From: Antedon mediterranea
Lineage: Eukaryota; Echinodermata; Crinoidea; Comatulida; Antedonidae
Assembly: GCF_964355755.1 (NCBI RefSeq)
Contig: NC_092672.1
Location: 21,076,501 to 21,140,500, forward strand
Direction: 5' to 3'
DNA: 64,000 bases
The notes beneath the pieces are model-generated. The model ran no database searches. It saw only the letters and a program-made list of their open reading frames with translations, and was not told the origin of the DNA. Below, piece after piece: positions 24,360-36,419 of this stretch (positions are counted from its first letter, which is position 1; each line of letters begins with the position of its first letter). A program made the position numbers and the translations under genes.

Positions 24360-25936
24360 AAGCCCCTTTCTCACAGATGTGCCTGCAATATACCGGTATG
24401 ATGCTGGCACCATGCCGGTATCGTTACCGGCATATACCCATTCTCATCGGACTATCGTGCCGGAAATATAACCGGAATATACCGGCTTTCTGTGAGAAAG
24501 GAGTCGGGCATATTCGGCCAATAAAAAGTCTCTGACAAAATAATTATTGAGGGCGTCCTTTATTGTTATTATTTTTGTCTAGCGATTATGGCGGCGAATT
24601 ATAAGTCACAGATTATTATCTTCCTTTATAGCATATTTATGCAATACTTGCTATGTACAGTATATTGTGCATATATTATACAGGTACAGCAATTAATTAG
24701 CCGTCATCAGCAATCTGTAAAACACCTTCGAAGGCTGTACAATTTACAAGGCAAGGCGACGAAGGGTCAGGCACCAATAAACAAATAGCTATGAATGGCC
24801 TATGTCTATAGATTATGCTACAAATTTCTTCTTGTCCCCTTATTTTAAGCAGCTCTCTTATCTCATTATCCCTCCAGTTCGACATTATTATTGTTAGGCC
24901 TAATTGAATTGAATCGGCTCCAAAGTGATACACTTGACCGCGCAAGGTGTCAAAGCCTCGACGGGGAATTAAATATACGCCGTGGTTAGGATTCCGGCAC
25001 CGGAACTCAACTGCCCAGCGTTAGGGAATCCGACACGCTATTGCGCATGCCCAGAGCGAGGTAATCGGCGACTCATACCTATCAACAACAGCGATGGATC
25101 ATTTCATAGCTGCGCCACACGGCGAACTAGCCTAGATGCCTACTAATTTGGTATCCACTAATCTAGGCTAGGGCTACCAGTTAGACGTGACCAGTGGGCC
25201 TATTTATTTTTTAATTAAATAGTGGTTGCTTCATTCATATATAAACTTCATATCATTATGAATTATATAATTACATGACTAGTTTTATGATTTTTCATAA
25301 CGCATTATACTGTACATAACAACATGCAATCACAAGTTGATTTGTTGACGGCAGCCACCGCGTGGATGTGAAAACTGTTCGGAAAGTCAGGGTCGCAACG
25401 CTAAAAACAGCATTACGATTCTTAGATAGATATTAATATCATTATAATTATTTTAACGCGTGGCGTAGTCGTATTTTAATTATTAATTCATGTATGGCAT
25501 AGGCCAAGTTTCATCCATCGCTCTCTCGCTCGCGCAACGACTATCTAGGCTACAGTAAATCCCTATAACACTCCGACTCTCGGTGGTGTGGTGTGTGTGG
25601 CACTCTATAAGTGCAAGCTATAATTCACTTCCCAGAGCTATGAGCATGCGCAATAGCGTGTCGGATTCCCTAACGGTGGGCAGTTGAGTTCCGGTGCCGG
25701 AATCCTAACCACGGCGTTAAACATAACCCCGGCCGGAATATAACGGCGAACACGTTCTCACAGAATGCCCGTCTGGCATTGCGGGGAATATCCCTAGAAT
25801 ATTACTAGGTCTAAAGCAGGTCATGTCGATGCCGGTATGATGCCAAGACGGCCCGTTCTCACAGAAAACCATACCGGCATGGTAATGGTATATTCCCGCA
25901 ATATTCCTAGCACACAGCTCTGTGAGAAAGGGGCTT
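24360..25936. mobile_element. TIR element, 1.58 kb, non-autonomous
   Basis: The ends are perfect inverted copies of AAGCCCCTTTCTCACAGA. A second inverted pair lies inside (about 24,980-25,052 against 25,640-25,713, with GGATTCCGGCACCGGAACTC). CCGG-rich ACCGGTATG and CATACCGG motifs fill the subterminal parts. No transposase frame was seen. The flanking bases do not show a clear target-site duplication, so the superfamily is left open. Confidence 0.8.
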
Positions 25937-26226
25937 AGAAGTTTTTAAACCATTATAATACAGTATAACATGAATTGTTTGTAGGTTACTTTTATTTTCA
26001 ATTTCAACAAGGAATTTTAATTTGATACAACCACACTTAAGTGTTAAAATTATAATGATAATACAGTCTTTTCAAAATGAGGAGTAAGCTTGTTTCATGT
26101 TTTTGAGAAAATAAAGTTGAATATTTTTTACTTTGTAAAGAGTTCCACAACTTGCTATATTGTACAGCCCCAAAATAAGATTTTATTATAGACAATTACA
26201 TAATAAAAACTGGTATTCATTTTCAG

Positions 26227-26339
26227 GAAATCCAATTGAATTGTATAGAAGACTTGCTAAAGAAAATATCAGTAAAACAATAGAAGATAATAAAAAAGGT
26301 GTAGCAGCAGCAAGTAAGCCTCACAGCTCAACTGAAAAG
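26227..26339 (+). CDS. ROC exon with basic/charged linker
   Basis: A 113-nt exon, phase 1 in, phase 0 out. It encodes GNPIELYRRLAKENISKTIE, then DNKKGVAAASKPHSSTEK. It probably covers the end of a ROC helix and a flexible insertion before switch II. The donor is AAAAG/GTATGT, and this exact junction is the first unit of the 23-bp array that follows. Confidence 0.82.
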
Positions 26340-27930
26340 GTATGTACACACTATAACAAAAGGTATGTACACACTATAACAACAGGTGTGTACACACTAT
26401 AACAAAAGGTATGTACACAATATAACAAAAGGTATGTACACACTATAACAAAAGGTATGTACACACTATAACAAAAGGTGTGTACACACTATAACAAAAG
26501 GTGTGTACACACTATAACAAAAGGTGTGTACACACTATAACAAAAGGTGTGTACACACTATAACAAAAGGTATGTACACACTATAACAAAAGGCATGTAC
26601 ACACTATAACAAAAGGTGTGTACACACTATAACAAAAGGTGTGTACACACTATAACAAAAGGTGTGTACACACTATAACAAAAGGTGTGTACACACTATA
26701 ACAAAAGGTATGTACACACTATAACAAAAGGTATGTACACACTATAACAAAAGGTATGTACACACTATAACAAAAGGTGTGTACACACTATAACAAAAGG
26801 TGTGTACACACTATAACAAAAGGTATGTACACACTATAAGAAAAGGTATGTACACACTATAACAAAAGGTGTGTACACACTATAAAAGGTATGTACACAC
26901 TATAACAAAAGGTGTGTACACACTATAACAAAAGGTGTGTACACACTATAACAAAAGGTGTGTACACACTATAACAAAAGGTATGTACACACTATAACAA
27001 AAGGTATGTACACACTATAACAAAAGGTATGTACACAATACAACAAAAGGTATGTACACACTATAACAAAAGGTGTGTACACACTATAACAAAAGGTATG
27101 TACACAATATAACAAAAGGTATGTACACACTATAACAAAAGGTATGTACACACTATAACAACAGGTGTGTACACACTATAACAAATGGTATGTACACACT
27201 ATAACAAAATGTGTGTACACACTATAACAAAAGGTATGTACACACTATAACAAAAGGTATGTACACACTATAACAAAAGGTATGTACACACTATAACAAA
27301 AGGTATGTACACACTATAACAAAAGGTGCGTACACAATATAACAAAAGGTGTGTACACACTATAACAAAAGGTATGTACACACTATAAGAAAAGGTATGT
27401 ACACACTATAACAAAAGGTGTGTACACACTATAAAAGGTATGTACACACTATAACAAAAGGTGTGTACACACTATAACAAAAGGTGTGTACACACTATAA
27501 CAAAAGGTGTGTACACACTATAACAAAAGGTATGTACACACTATAACAAAAGGTATGTACACACTATAACAAAAGGTATGTACACAATACAACAAAAGGT
27601 ATGTACACACTATAACAAAAGGTGTGTACACACTATAACAAAAGGTATGTACACACTATAACAAAAGGTATGTACACACTATAACAAAAGGTATGTACAC
27701 ACTATAACAAAAGGTATGTACACACTATAAGAAAAGGTATGTACACACTATAACAAAAGGTATGTACACACTATAACAAAAGGTGTGTACACACTATAAC
27801 AAAAGGTGTGTACACACTATAACAAAAGGTATGTACACACTATAACAAAAGGTGTGTACACACTATAATAAAAGGTGTGTACACACTATAACAAAAGGTA
27901 TGTACACACTATAACAAAAGGTATGTACAC
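26340..27930 (+). repeat. 23-bp minisatellite carrying splice donors, part 1
   Basis: About 69 units. Each unit is GTATGTACACAC or GTGTGTACACAC followed by TATAACAAAAG. The first unit begins at the real splice donor of the preceding exon, and every unit repeats the exon-intron junction AAAAG/GTRTGT. The GTGTGTACACAC form is a perfect 12-bp palindrome. A few units are 20 bp (lacking CA or similar). A higher-order period of about 550 bp is visible from 26,830 to 27,600, with shared variants AAGAAAAG, ATAAAAGG and CAATACAAC. Confidence 0.97.
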
Positions 27931-29996
27931 CAGGCCCGTAGCCAGGGGGGGTTTTTATGGTTCGGGCGAACCCCCCCTTTACAGCGAACCCCCCTTAACC
28001 GACTGCGAACCCCATCCCCGACATGCCCAATACCTCACCCTCACCTCCGAAAATCGTCCAAATACGTGCCCCACAGTACAAAAAATTGTTCGTAAATTAA
28101 AAAATTCGTAAACTCGTTCGGAATAACTCATACAGTACCTTCTTCCCTGTATGAGCGTACTTCAAGCGATATAGTATGTAAAGAGTTGCAAATGAATTGC
28201 CGATTTTAACCTGAATAAATGTTTGGTCCCTGCATGTAACATGTACGGTGGCCTATAAGTGTCACGGCAACTTTCAAAAAATATCACGGCAACTTTCAAA
28301 AAAAGCTACGGCAATTTGAAAAAAGCCACGGCAATTTGAAAAAAGCCACGGCAAATTAAAAATAAAACATCACGGCAAATTAAAAATAAAACATCGCAGC
28401 AATTTAACAAAAATACCACGGCAACTTAAAAATGAAACACCACGGCAAATTAGTAATGAAACACCACGGCAAATTACAGAATGCCACGTCGGAAGTGAGT
28501 TACCACGGCGGAAGTGAAACCTTTGGAATCTTCGATTTTTTCTTATGTAAGTAATTATTTGTGCATTGAAGTAAATATTATTATATTAATTTATTATATT
28601 TAACTGCAGCATTTACGTGTTTATTGCACTAGGCCTAGCTATGCCTACTACTAGCCCTAGGCCTTAGGCCTACAGTAGTAGCTAGGTCTACTGTAAAAAC
28701 AACTTGTTATATAAAAAACAGATTACTGTAAATATATTAAAACATTGTAGAATGTTATAGGGCCTAGGCCTACCTTGTAATAAGGCCTATGGTCTAGCCC
28801 GGCCTAGAAAGTTCAAGAAGAGTGCAATAAACACGTAAACTGCTGCAGTTAAATAAATTAATATAATATTTACATCAATGCACAAATAATTACTTACCTC
28901 AGAAAAAATCGAAGATTCCAAAGGTTTCACTTCCGCCGTGGTAACTCACTTCCGCCGTGGCATTCTGTAATTTGCCGTCGTGTTTCACTATTAATTTGCC
29001 GTGGTGTTTCAATACTAATTTGCCTTGGTGTTTCATTTTTAAGTTGCCCTGGTATTTTTGTTACCGTAAATTGCCGCGATGCTTTTATTTTTAATTTGCC
29101 GTGATGTTTTATTTTTAATTTGCCGTGGCTTTTTTTCAAATTGCCGTGGCTTTTTTTCCAATTGCCGTGGCTTTTTTCAAATTGCCGTGGCTTTTTTTGA
29201 AAAAATTGCCGTGATATTTTTTGAAAGTTGCCGTGACACTTATAGGCCACCGTAAACATGATATTGACGCGTCTCAAAGCGAGCTGGGGGACGAACGATT
29301 CGTACAATTCGTACAAAGGACACCGACAGACAACTGCGTACCAATTGTTTAGATCACTGGCAGTCAGGCAGCATGCATAAAGTATAGCCTTCCGACATAC
29401 ATCAGTATTTATGTGTGGCTATGAAGTATAATGTATCATAGAGGATTATAGTGAATATTAATATTTTACACTATAATATCTATGGTATCATGTACTGTAG
29501 TTCAAATTATGGCATCCGATTATTTTTTTCTAGACCACCAGCCGATACGTATCAATATCACCTATTTACATTGGCATATTTAATTTCCTCAACAAATTGC
29601 TGTAAATAAATATTATAGATAGAGCTATAATAAGAATAGCATTTTCCTTCACCCAGTGTGCTTTTTTCGGGGCTTCTCCTAGACGTACGTTCGCATTGAA
29701 CTTGAACGCAAAACAAAATATCGAGTCGAGCGGTTCCGCACAGAGCACGCGCATCTAACATACGGCAACAAATGTTATTGTTTAAATAGTCCACGAGTCC
29801 AAGTACGATCGTTTTGCTCATTGGTAGCATGCTGCATGAGAGTGTCTTTTCCGGCCATCTAGGGGTGTCATTTAAAAAAATTTGCTTCGCCTCAGGCCCT
29901 ACCCCAGGGGGGGGGGGGGGGCTAGGTATGGGGGTGGGGGTGACCCAAATACTTAGTGTGCGAACCCCCCCTTGACAGATCCTGGCTACGGCCCTG
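27931..29996. mobile_element. TIR element with 1-kb internal palindrome, inserted in the array
   Basis: The ends CAGGCCCGTAGCCAGG and CCTGGCTACGGCCCTG form imperfect 16-bp inverted repeats, followed on both sides by a GCGAACCCCCCCTT stretch. TACAC flanks both ends, possibly a 5-bp target-site duplication, although the array itself is repetitive. Inside, 28,239-28,690 is the inverse of about 28,770-29,260, and the arms are made of repeated CACGGCAA motifs spaced by A/T runs. Open frames there (28,927-29,316, minus) are repeat products. No transposase was recognised. Confidence 0.85.
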
Positions 29997-32420
29997 TACA
30001 CACTATAACAAAAGGTGTGTACACACTATAACAAAAGGTATGTACACACTATAACAAAAGGTGTGTACACACTATAACAAAAGGTGTGTACACACTATAA
30101 CAAAAGGTATGTACACACTATAACAAAAGGTATGTACACACTATAACAAAAGGTGTGTACACACTATAACAAAAGGTATGTACACACTATAACAAAAGGT
30201 ATGTACACACTATAACAAAAGGTGTGTACACACTATAACAAAAGGTATGTACACACTATAACAAAAGGTGTGTACACACTATAACAAAAGGTGTGTACAC
30301 ACTATAACAAAAGGTATGTACACACTATAACAAAAGGTATGTACACACTATAACAAAAGGTGTGTACACACTATAACAAAAGGTATGTACACACTATAAC
30401 AAATGGTGTGTACACACTATAACAAAAGGTGTGTACACACTATAACAAAAGGTATGTACACACTATAACAAAAGGTGTGTACACACTATAACAAAAGGTA
30501 TGTACACACTATAACAAAAGGTATGTACACACTATAACAAAAGGTGTGTACACACTATAACAAAAGGTATGTACACACTATAACAAAAGGTGTGTACACA
30601 CTATAACAAAAGGTATGTACACACTATGACAAAAGGTATGTACACACTATAACAAAAGGTGTGTACACACTATAACAAAAGGTGTGTACACACTATAACA
30701 AAAGGTGTGTACACACTATAACAAAAGGTGTGTACACACTATAAAAGGTATGTACACACTATAACAAAAGGTGTGTACACACTATAACAAAAGGTATGTA
30801 CACACTATAACAAAAGGTGTGTACACACTATAACAAAAGGTATGTACACACTATAACAAAAGGTATGTACACACTATGACAAAGGTATGTACACACTATA
30901 ACAAAAGGTATGTACACACTATAACAAAAGGTATGTACACACTATAACAAAAGGTATGTACACACTATAACAAAAGGTATGTACACACTATAACAAAAGG
31001 TATGTACACACTATGACAAAGGTATGTACACACTATAACAAAAGGTGTGTACACACTATAACAAAAGGTGTGTACACACTATAACAAAAGGTATGTACAC
31101 ACTATAACAAAAGGTGTGTACACACTATAACAAAAGGTGTGTACACACTATAACAAAAGGTATGTACACACTATAACAAAAGGTGTGTACACACTATAAC
31201 AAAAGGTGTGTACACACTATAACAAAAGGTGTGTACACACTATAACAAAAGGTGTGTACACACTATAACAAAAGGTATGTACACACTATAACAAAAGGTG
31301 TGTACACACTATAACAAAAGGTGTGTACACACTATAACAAAAGGTGTGTACACACTATAACAAAAGGTGTGTACACACTATAACAAAAGGTATGTACACA
31401 CTATGACAAAAGGTATGTACACACTATGACAAAAGGTATGTACACACTATAACAAAAGGTATGTACACACTATAACAAAAGGTATGTACACACTATAACA
31501 AAAGGTGTGTACACACTATAACAAAGGGTATGTACACACTATGACAAAAGGTGTGTACACACTATGACAAAAGGTGTGTACACACTATGACAAAAGGTGT
31601 GTACACACTATAACAAAAGATGTGTACACACTATAACAAAAGATATGTACACACTATAACAAAAGGTGTGTACACACTATAACAAAAGGTGTGTACACAC
31701 TATGACAAAAGGTGTGTACACACTATGACAAAAGGTGTGTACACACTATAACAAAAGGTGTGTACACACTATAACAAAAGGTATGTACACACTATAACAA
31801 AAGATATGTACACACTATAACAAAAGGTGTGTACACACTATAACAAAAGGTATGTACACACTATGACAAAAGGTGTGTACACACTATGACAAAAGGTGTG
31901 TACACACTATAACAAAAGGTGTGTACACACTATAACAAAAGGTATGTAGACACTATAACAAAAGGTGTGTACACACTATAACAAAAGGTGTGTACACACT
32001 ATAACAAAAGGTATGTACACACTATAACAAAAGGTATGTACACACTATAACAAAAGGTGTGTACACACTATAACAAAAGGTGTGTACACACTATAACAAA
32101 AGGTATGTACACACTATAACAAAAGGTGTGTACACACTATAACAAAAGGTGTGTACACACTATAACAAAAGGTGTGTACACACTATAACAAAAGGTGTGT
32201 ACACACTATAACAAAAGGTATGTACACACTATAACAAAAGGTGTGTACACACTATAACAAAAGGTATGTACACACTATAACAAAAGGTGTGTACACACTA
32301 TAACAAAAGGTGTGTACACACTATAACAAAAGGTATGTACACACTATAACAAAAGGTGTGTACACACTATAACAAAAGGTGTGTACACACTATAACAAAA
32401 GGTGTGTACACACTATAACA
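29997..32420 (+). repeat. 23-bp minisatellite carrying splice donors, part 2
   Basis: About 105 more units of the same 23-bp repeat, in phase with part 1 after removal of the inserted element. Variants include ACTATGACAAAAG and AAAAGATATGT. The array stops at 32,420 in ACTATAACAACTATGCGAGC, where a different repeat begins. Confidence 0.97.
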
Positions 32421-33480
32421 ACTATGCGAGCGAAGCGCGCTTCACTAGGCTGGGGGCCAGGAGGCGAAGCCCCCGGAATCAACATGTTTTAGCGTCATTT
32501 GAGGCCAATTTAATCAGATTTTGGGTAGTCGTATCACTTTTTTCCATTTTTTATAATGCATAAATAAAATACTGCTTGCAAAAAAACGATGCGCGATGAC
32601 TGTTTAAATCAATATTTTTCAATTTAAAAAAAAAAAGTTCAAAATATGCCTATATTTATCGGGTAAATTGTAGCATAGAAAATATACGCAAACGTAAAAC
32701 GTACCCACAGACCAAGAGGTAGGCCTATATTGTTTATTGCAGAGGCGTAGGCTGGTTGCTGTCTGGGGGTGCAAAAATAGTAAATGGGTGCCTTGGGCTG
32801 ATCTGTAAGAAAATTTTGAAAAATAGAGCTGCTAGGTCCCTGGAAGTTGCAATTATACATAATATTGATTGGCCTACTATGAAACGAAATTACAAGTCTA
32901 CAGAACGAGGTTGGGATGGAGCTAAGAAAATTTAGATAAATAGAGTTGGAGATCCCGGAAATTGGACTTTTTATACTTCAAAACATGAAACAAAATATAC
33001 AAGTCCCTATCATGGTTGTGACTGAGCTATGAAATGTTTGAAAAATAGAGCTGTTAGGTCCCGAAAAATGCACTTATTGTACTTCGAAATATGACCAGCT
33101 TTATGGTTGGGGCTGAGCTAAGAAAACTTTTAAAACTAGAGCTGCAGGTCTTTAAAAATTGCATCTTATACTTTGAAAACATCAGGCCTAGAGGCTTAAA
33201 AAAAGTGGTCGTAAGCGACGGGAAAATCATTTTATACCTCCCAAGTGTATGCGTGCGTACCATCTGGACTTCCGAGTACAAAAGTATAGTTAGTACAAGA
33301 GTTAGCTATAATAAGATGTTGGCTAAGCGAAAATGGCATGTTTTTTTGTTTAGTAATGTATGAAATATTTATTTTAGGTGCCCCACGGTACAGAGGGTTA
33401 CTTGTAAATTTAAAAATTGGTGAACATACGAAAAATTGACAATTCGTTTTTGCTTTAGCGTACATTCTAGGCTCCCCGAC
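32421..33480. repeat. Transposon-like terminus and decayed about 90-120 bp tandem repeats
   Basis: The left edge has GCGAGCGAAGCGCGC and GGGGGCCAGGAGGCGAAGCCC hairpins, like ends of Helitron-type or other mobile elements. From about 32,798 to 33,187, four diverged copies of a unit with GAGCTAAGAAAA...AAATAGAGCTGTTAGGTCCC are visible. A GTAGGCTGGTTGCTGTCTGG stretch near 32,747 may be a decayed terminal repeat. No credible gene is present; 33,481-34,021 is AT-rich intron. Confidence 0.5.
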
Positions 33481-34021
33481 GAAAGGGTTAGATTGTAGTA
33501 ATTTAAAGCAAAAAATAGTAAAATTGGCTGCTAGTCAGTGGGTTTTGGCTTGAATGTAACCATTTATTTTGTCATTTTATAAGTGACCAATTTATTTATT
33601 TTTTCATTTTTTTTTCATCTTTCATGTTTTTTTGTGGGACAATACATCTTTAATGAAATTGTTGTTAATATAAAAGTTGCTTTCAAAAGACATCAGACCT
33701 CCCAACTCTCTCCCTAAAATACAATTTATTTTGGATTAACCAACAAAATATCCAAAGGTGTTAAAAAAAATGTTACTACTTTAATTTTAGTGTTCTTGGA
33801 TTAGATGTATTTTTTTTATAAGTAAATATTATAGCACTTTATAAAGTCTTCCAATATTTCATTTTTCTAAGTTAGAAAGTCCAAAACTTCCTTATATGGT
33901 TATCTTCTAAATTATAATAATAATTAGAGCATAGCATTTCATATTTGTATAGAAGCCTTTACCAGTGACATTGCTTTAAATCTTAATTACTTCACAGATT
34001 CACTTTTTTATTTCTTGTCAG

Positions 34022-34067
34022 GAAAAGTCACGTCCAAATAAGAGAGACAAAGGAATAACATTTTTTG
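34022..34067 (+). CDS. 46-nt linker exon
   Basis: Phase 0 in, phase 1 out; acceptor TTCTTGTCAG, donor GTATGA. It encodes EKSRPNKRDKGITFF, a basic linker. It is the first exon after the 8-kb repeat-filled intron. The call rests on borders, phase and position rather than domain content. Confidence 0.6.
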
Positions 34068-34222
34068 GTATGAATTGGGAAACAATTCGTCAAAAGATAA
34101 ATTCCTTTTTCTGTAATCAGTTTATTGAGTTTGGTAATTTACGAATTGATTTTGAAATAAATATTCATGTACATTTTGGTAAACTAAATTTATGTTTTTT
34201 AGTTCAAAACTACCACAAACAG

Positions 34223-34242
34223 CAAAACCACCACAAACAGTA
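34223..34242 (+). CDS. 20-nt microexon (or 40-nt from 34,203)
   Basis: Starting at the second AG (34,221-34,222) gives 20 nt that restore phase 0 and read AKPPQTV, before a GTAAGT donor. Starting at the nearer AG (34,202) gives 40 nt but then creates a stop at the next junction. The strong donor supports a real exon; the acceptor choice is by frame only. Confidence 0.45.
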
Positions 34243-34355
34243 GTAAGTTTCATTTTATTTTCTAACAGCTATACAATGTCTAGTTAACTCAGTTCATCTA
34301 ATAGATAAATTATAATTTTCTTATACTTTTTTTTGTATTTAATCATATTTTAGAG

Positions 34356-34388
34356 GTGAATACTGAAACACCTGCAAAAGTTAAAGAT
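34356..34388 (+). CDS. 33-nt microexon
   Basis: Phase 0-0, reading VNTETPAKVKD, with donor GTGAGT. The acceptor TTTTAGAG uses the second AG, because the first would give AGG TGA. Low-complexity linker in the ROC insertion. Confidence 0.55.
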
Positions 34389-34749
34389 GTGAGTACTACA
34401 ATATAGCATTTGTTGACTGTTCTATTTAACTCAACTCTGCCTCCTCAAAAAGAATAATCCATCTTTCTTTTAACTCACAAATTCATTATACTTGTATACT
34501 GTTTAAATTGAGGAATTAAATCTATTATACTTTTAACATTATAGCCCTGGCGAAAGAACAGTGTTTAACTTTTCCTTATTCTATTAAGATCCAGCCAATG
34601 ATAACCATTGACAGTAATTTGCCTTCGAATTTATATACTTACTTTTAACATGGTATATAACATTACACTGATATGAATGGTTCAGAAAGTAACACATTTT
34701 CTTCTATGTTATTTATATAATATTTGTTATTTTTATTTTTGTGTATCAG

Positions 34750-34774
34750 GTTAGCAAGAAATCAACTGCAGAAG
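34750..34774 (+). CDS. 25-nt microexon
   Basis: Phase 0 in, phase 1 out; acceptor TGTATCAG, donor GTAAGT. It reads VSKKSTAE plus one base that joins GA of the exon at 36,268 to make Gly. Good borders and matching phase support it despite its size. Confidence 0.6.
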
Positions 34775-34839
34775 GTAAGTGTGTAATTAATTTTTAAATT
34801 CTTAATACTTTAATTGTGCAAGTATAAAATAATTTAACA

Positions 34840-35820
34840 TGCTGAGTGAATAATAATAATAGAATTAGTGAATGATAAAAATGATAACTGTGATGAAGAA
34901 AATTAATAACGACACTTAAAACCATTTTGAATAAAAACTGTTTTCCACTCAGTATAATTAATGACAACATTTACAGATATCTTAATAATGTTTTTTCTCC
35001 TTGCAATGTTGCGTCAGTTGAGTCAATTATTGAACAAAACAAGGTTCTTTATTTTAAATTACCTTACTTACAGTTTGCCAAATGCGCACAACAAAGAATC
35101 GATAATTACAAGTAAATGTTGCAAAGGTGTTAATATTAAATTAGCTTTCAAATCATTTAAGGACCCTGTCCCTGATGTTTTCCGCTCTCGTGTTGTATAT
35201 AAATTTAAATGTATGGGATGTAATTCCATGTATATTAGTGAAACCAATAGACGGTTATCAATGCGGGTGCGTGAACATTTCAGGGACAAGGCTTCTCACA
35301 TATTTCAACATCTGCAGGATTCAGAACGGTGTAAGGCCCTCGCTAAGGCGGAATGCTTCACCGTTCTGGAGTCTGCAGATTCCACTTTCAAGCTTAAGGT
35401 CAAGGAAGCCCTCCACATCACGTGGAGTAAACCTTCCTTGTACATCCAAATCTATAACTTAGGCGTCACACTTCCCATATGATTGTTTTTTGCTTACATT
35501 CCTTGTTGTTTTATTATGCTAATTACTTACTTATTTACATACAACCTGTCCTATTGGTATCTAAACACTCTAGGCGTTGTTTACTGTTCAAATGATGAGA
35601 ATAGTTTCTCGAAACATGTCACATTTTAAGGCAGTTTGCCTTTTCATTAAATGCCTCTCTATAGTCATTTTAACTCGTAAATTTGGTGGTATTATTCATG
35701 ATTTATCTGAAAATGGTAACGTTGATAAAATTAACAGTGAGAGTGTTTACTACAATGATCAAGATAGCCTTTCTACCCAAAGAAGAACCATTTAATCAGT
35801 TTTTACATCTTTTCTTGTCA
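34840..35820 (+). mobile_element. Penelope-like element fragment with GIY-YIG endonuclease
   Basis: Frames within 34,927-35,482 encode the end of the reverse transcriptase (KVLYFKLPYLQFA) and, after a frame change, a linker KDPVPDVFRSRVVYKFKC followed by a GIY-YIG-type endonuclease (CNSMYISETNRRLSMRVREH, later FTVLESADSTFKLKVKEAL). The cysteine pair before the nuclease and the RxxEH motif are characteristic of Penelope-like retroelements. The 5' part is missing and the frame is broken, so it is inactive. It sits in an intron of the ROC region. Confidence 0.85.
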
Positions 35821-36267
35821 TTTTATGTTTAATAAATGTTATCTTTTAAACATTTTAATTGTAGGAAAAGTGATTTTCTGAAATATTGTTGCTACAGTAT
35901 ATAAGTTTATTATAGATTTATTTTTTATCCTTTATAAATACCATATTTAATATTTTACTAAAATGAGAAAGAGGTAGATCATTATTATTCAATTATTGTG
36001 CAATAATTTTAAAAACAAAAACAAAAAAGTTAGGGTGAGACCACGAAACACAACCAAAAAAATGAACTTAAAGATATAATGATAAAGATAATGACAACAG
36101 AGAATTACAACAGAGAAGATGTCATTGATAATAGTAACATTTAGACAAATGATAATAGAGATGATAATGATGATATATTCAATGTCTATTATCTTTTTAC
36201 ATATATATTTAGTCTATTTGATTTTTGAAATTATTTTTTAAACATTTTTTCCTGTTGATTTATAAAG

Positions 36268-36419
36268 GAACTGAAGATACATCATTGAATGCACAACAAT
36301 CGTTGGATAAAGATATTATTCAGGACATTTTTTCAAAGCAAGAAGTAAAACGGTCTCCTTTGGAAACTTTTAACATTTGGGATCACGGGGGACAGTTAAT
36401 CTATCAAGGAATACATCAG
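36268..36419 (+). CDS. ROC exon with switch II (G3) motif
   Basis: A 152-nt exon, phase 1 in, phase 0 out. After an acidic helix (DKDIIQDIFSKQEV) it reads ETFNIWDHGGQLIYQGIHQ. WDHGGQ corresponds to the DxxG/GQ switch II motif of the GTPase, and the YxxxHQ ending is usual in ROC domains. The acceptor TATAAAG has a modest pyrimidine tract; the donor is GTAAGT. Confidence 0.9.

Noticed and set aside
26969-27151. Minus-strand repetitive frame (FVIVCTYLLLYCVHTF repeats)
   Set aside because: Translation of the 23-bp array.
28927-29316. 129-residue minus-strand frame with repeated HGN/KKS motifs
   Set aside because: It is the translation of the CACGGCAA tandem motifs in the palindrome arm. No start context, domain or splice support was found.
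26340-32420. CRISPR array
   Set aside because: Units are contiguous 23-bp tandem repeats without unique spacers, in intronic eukaryotic DNA.
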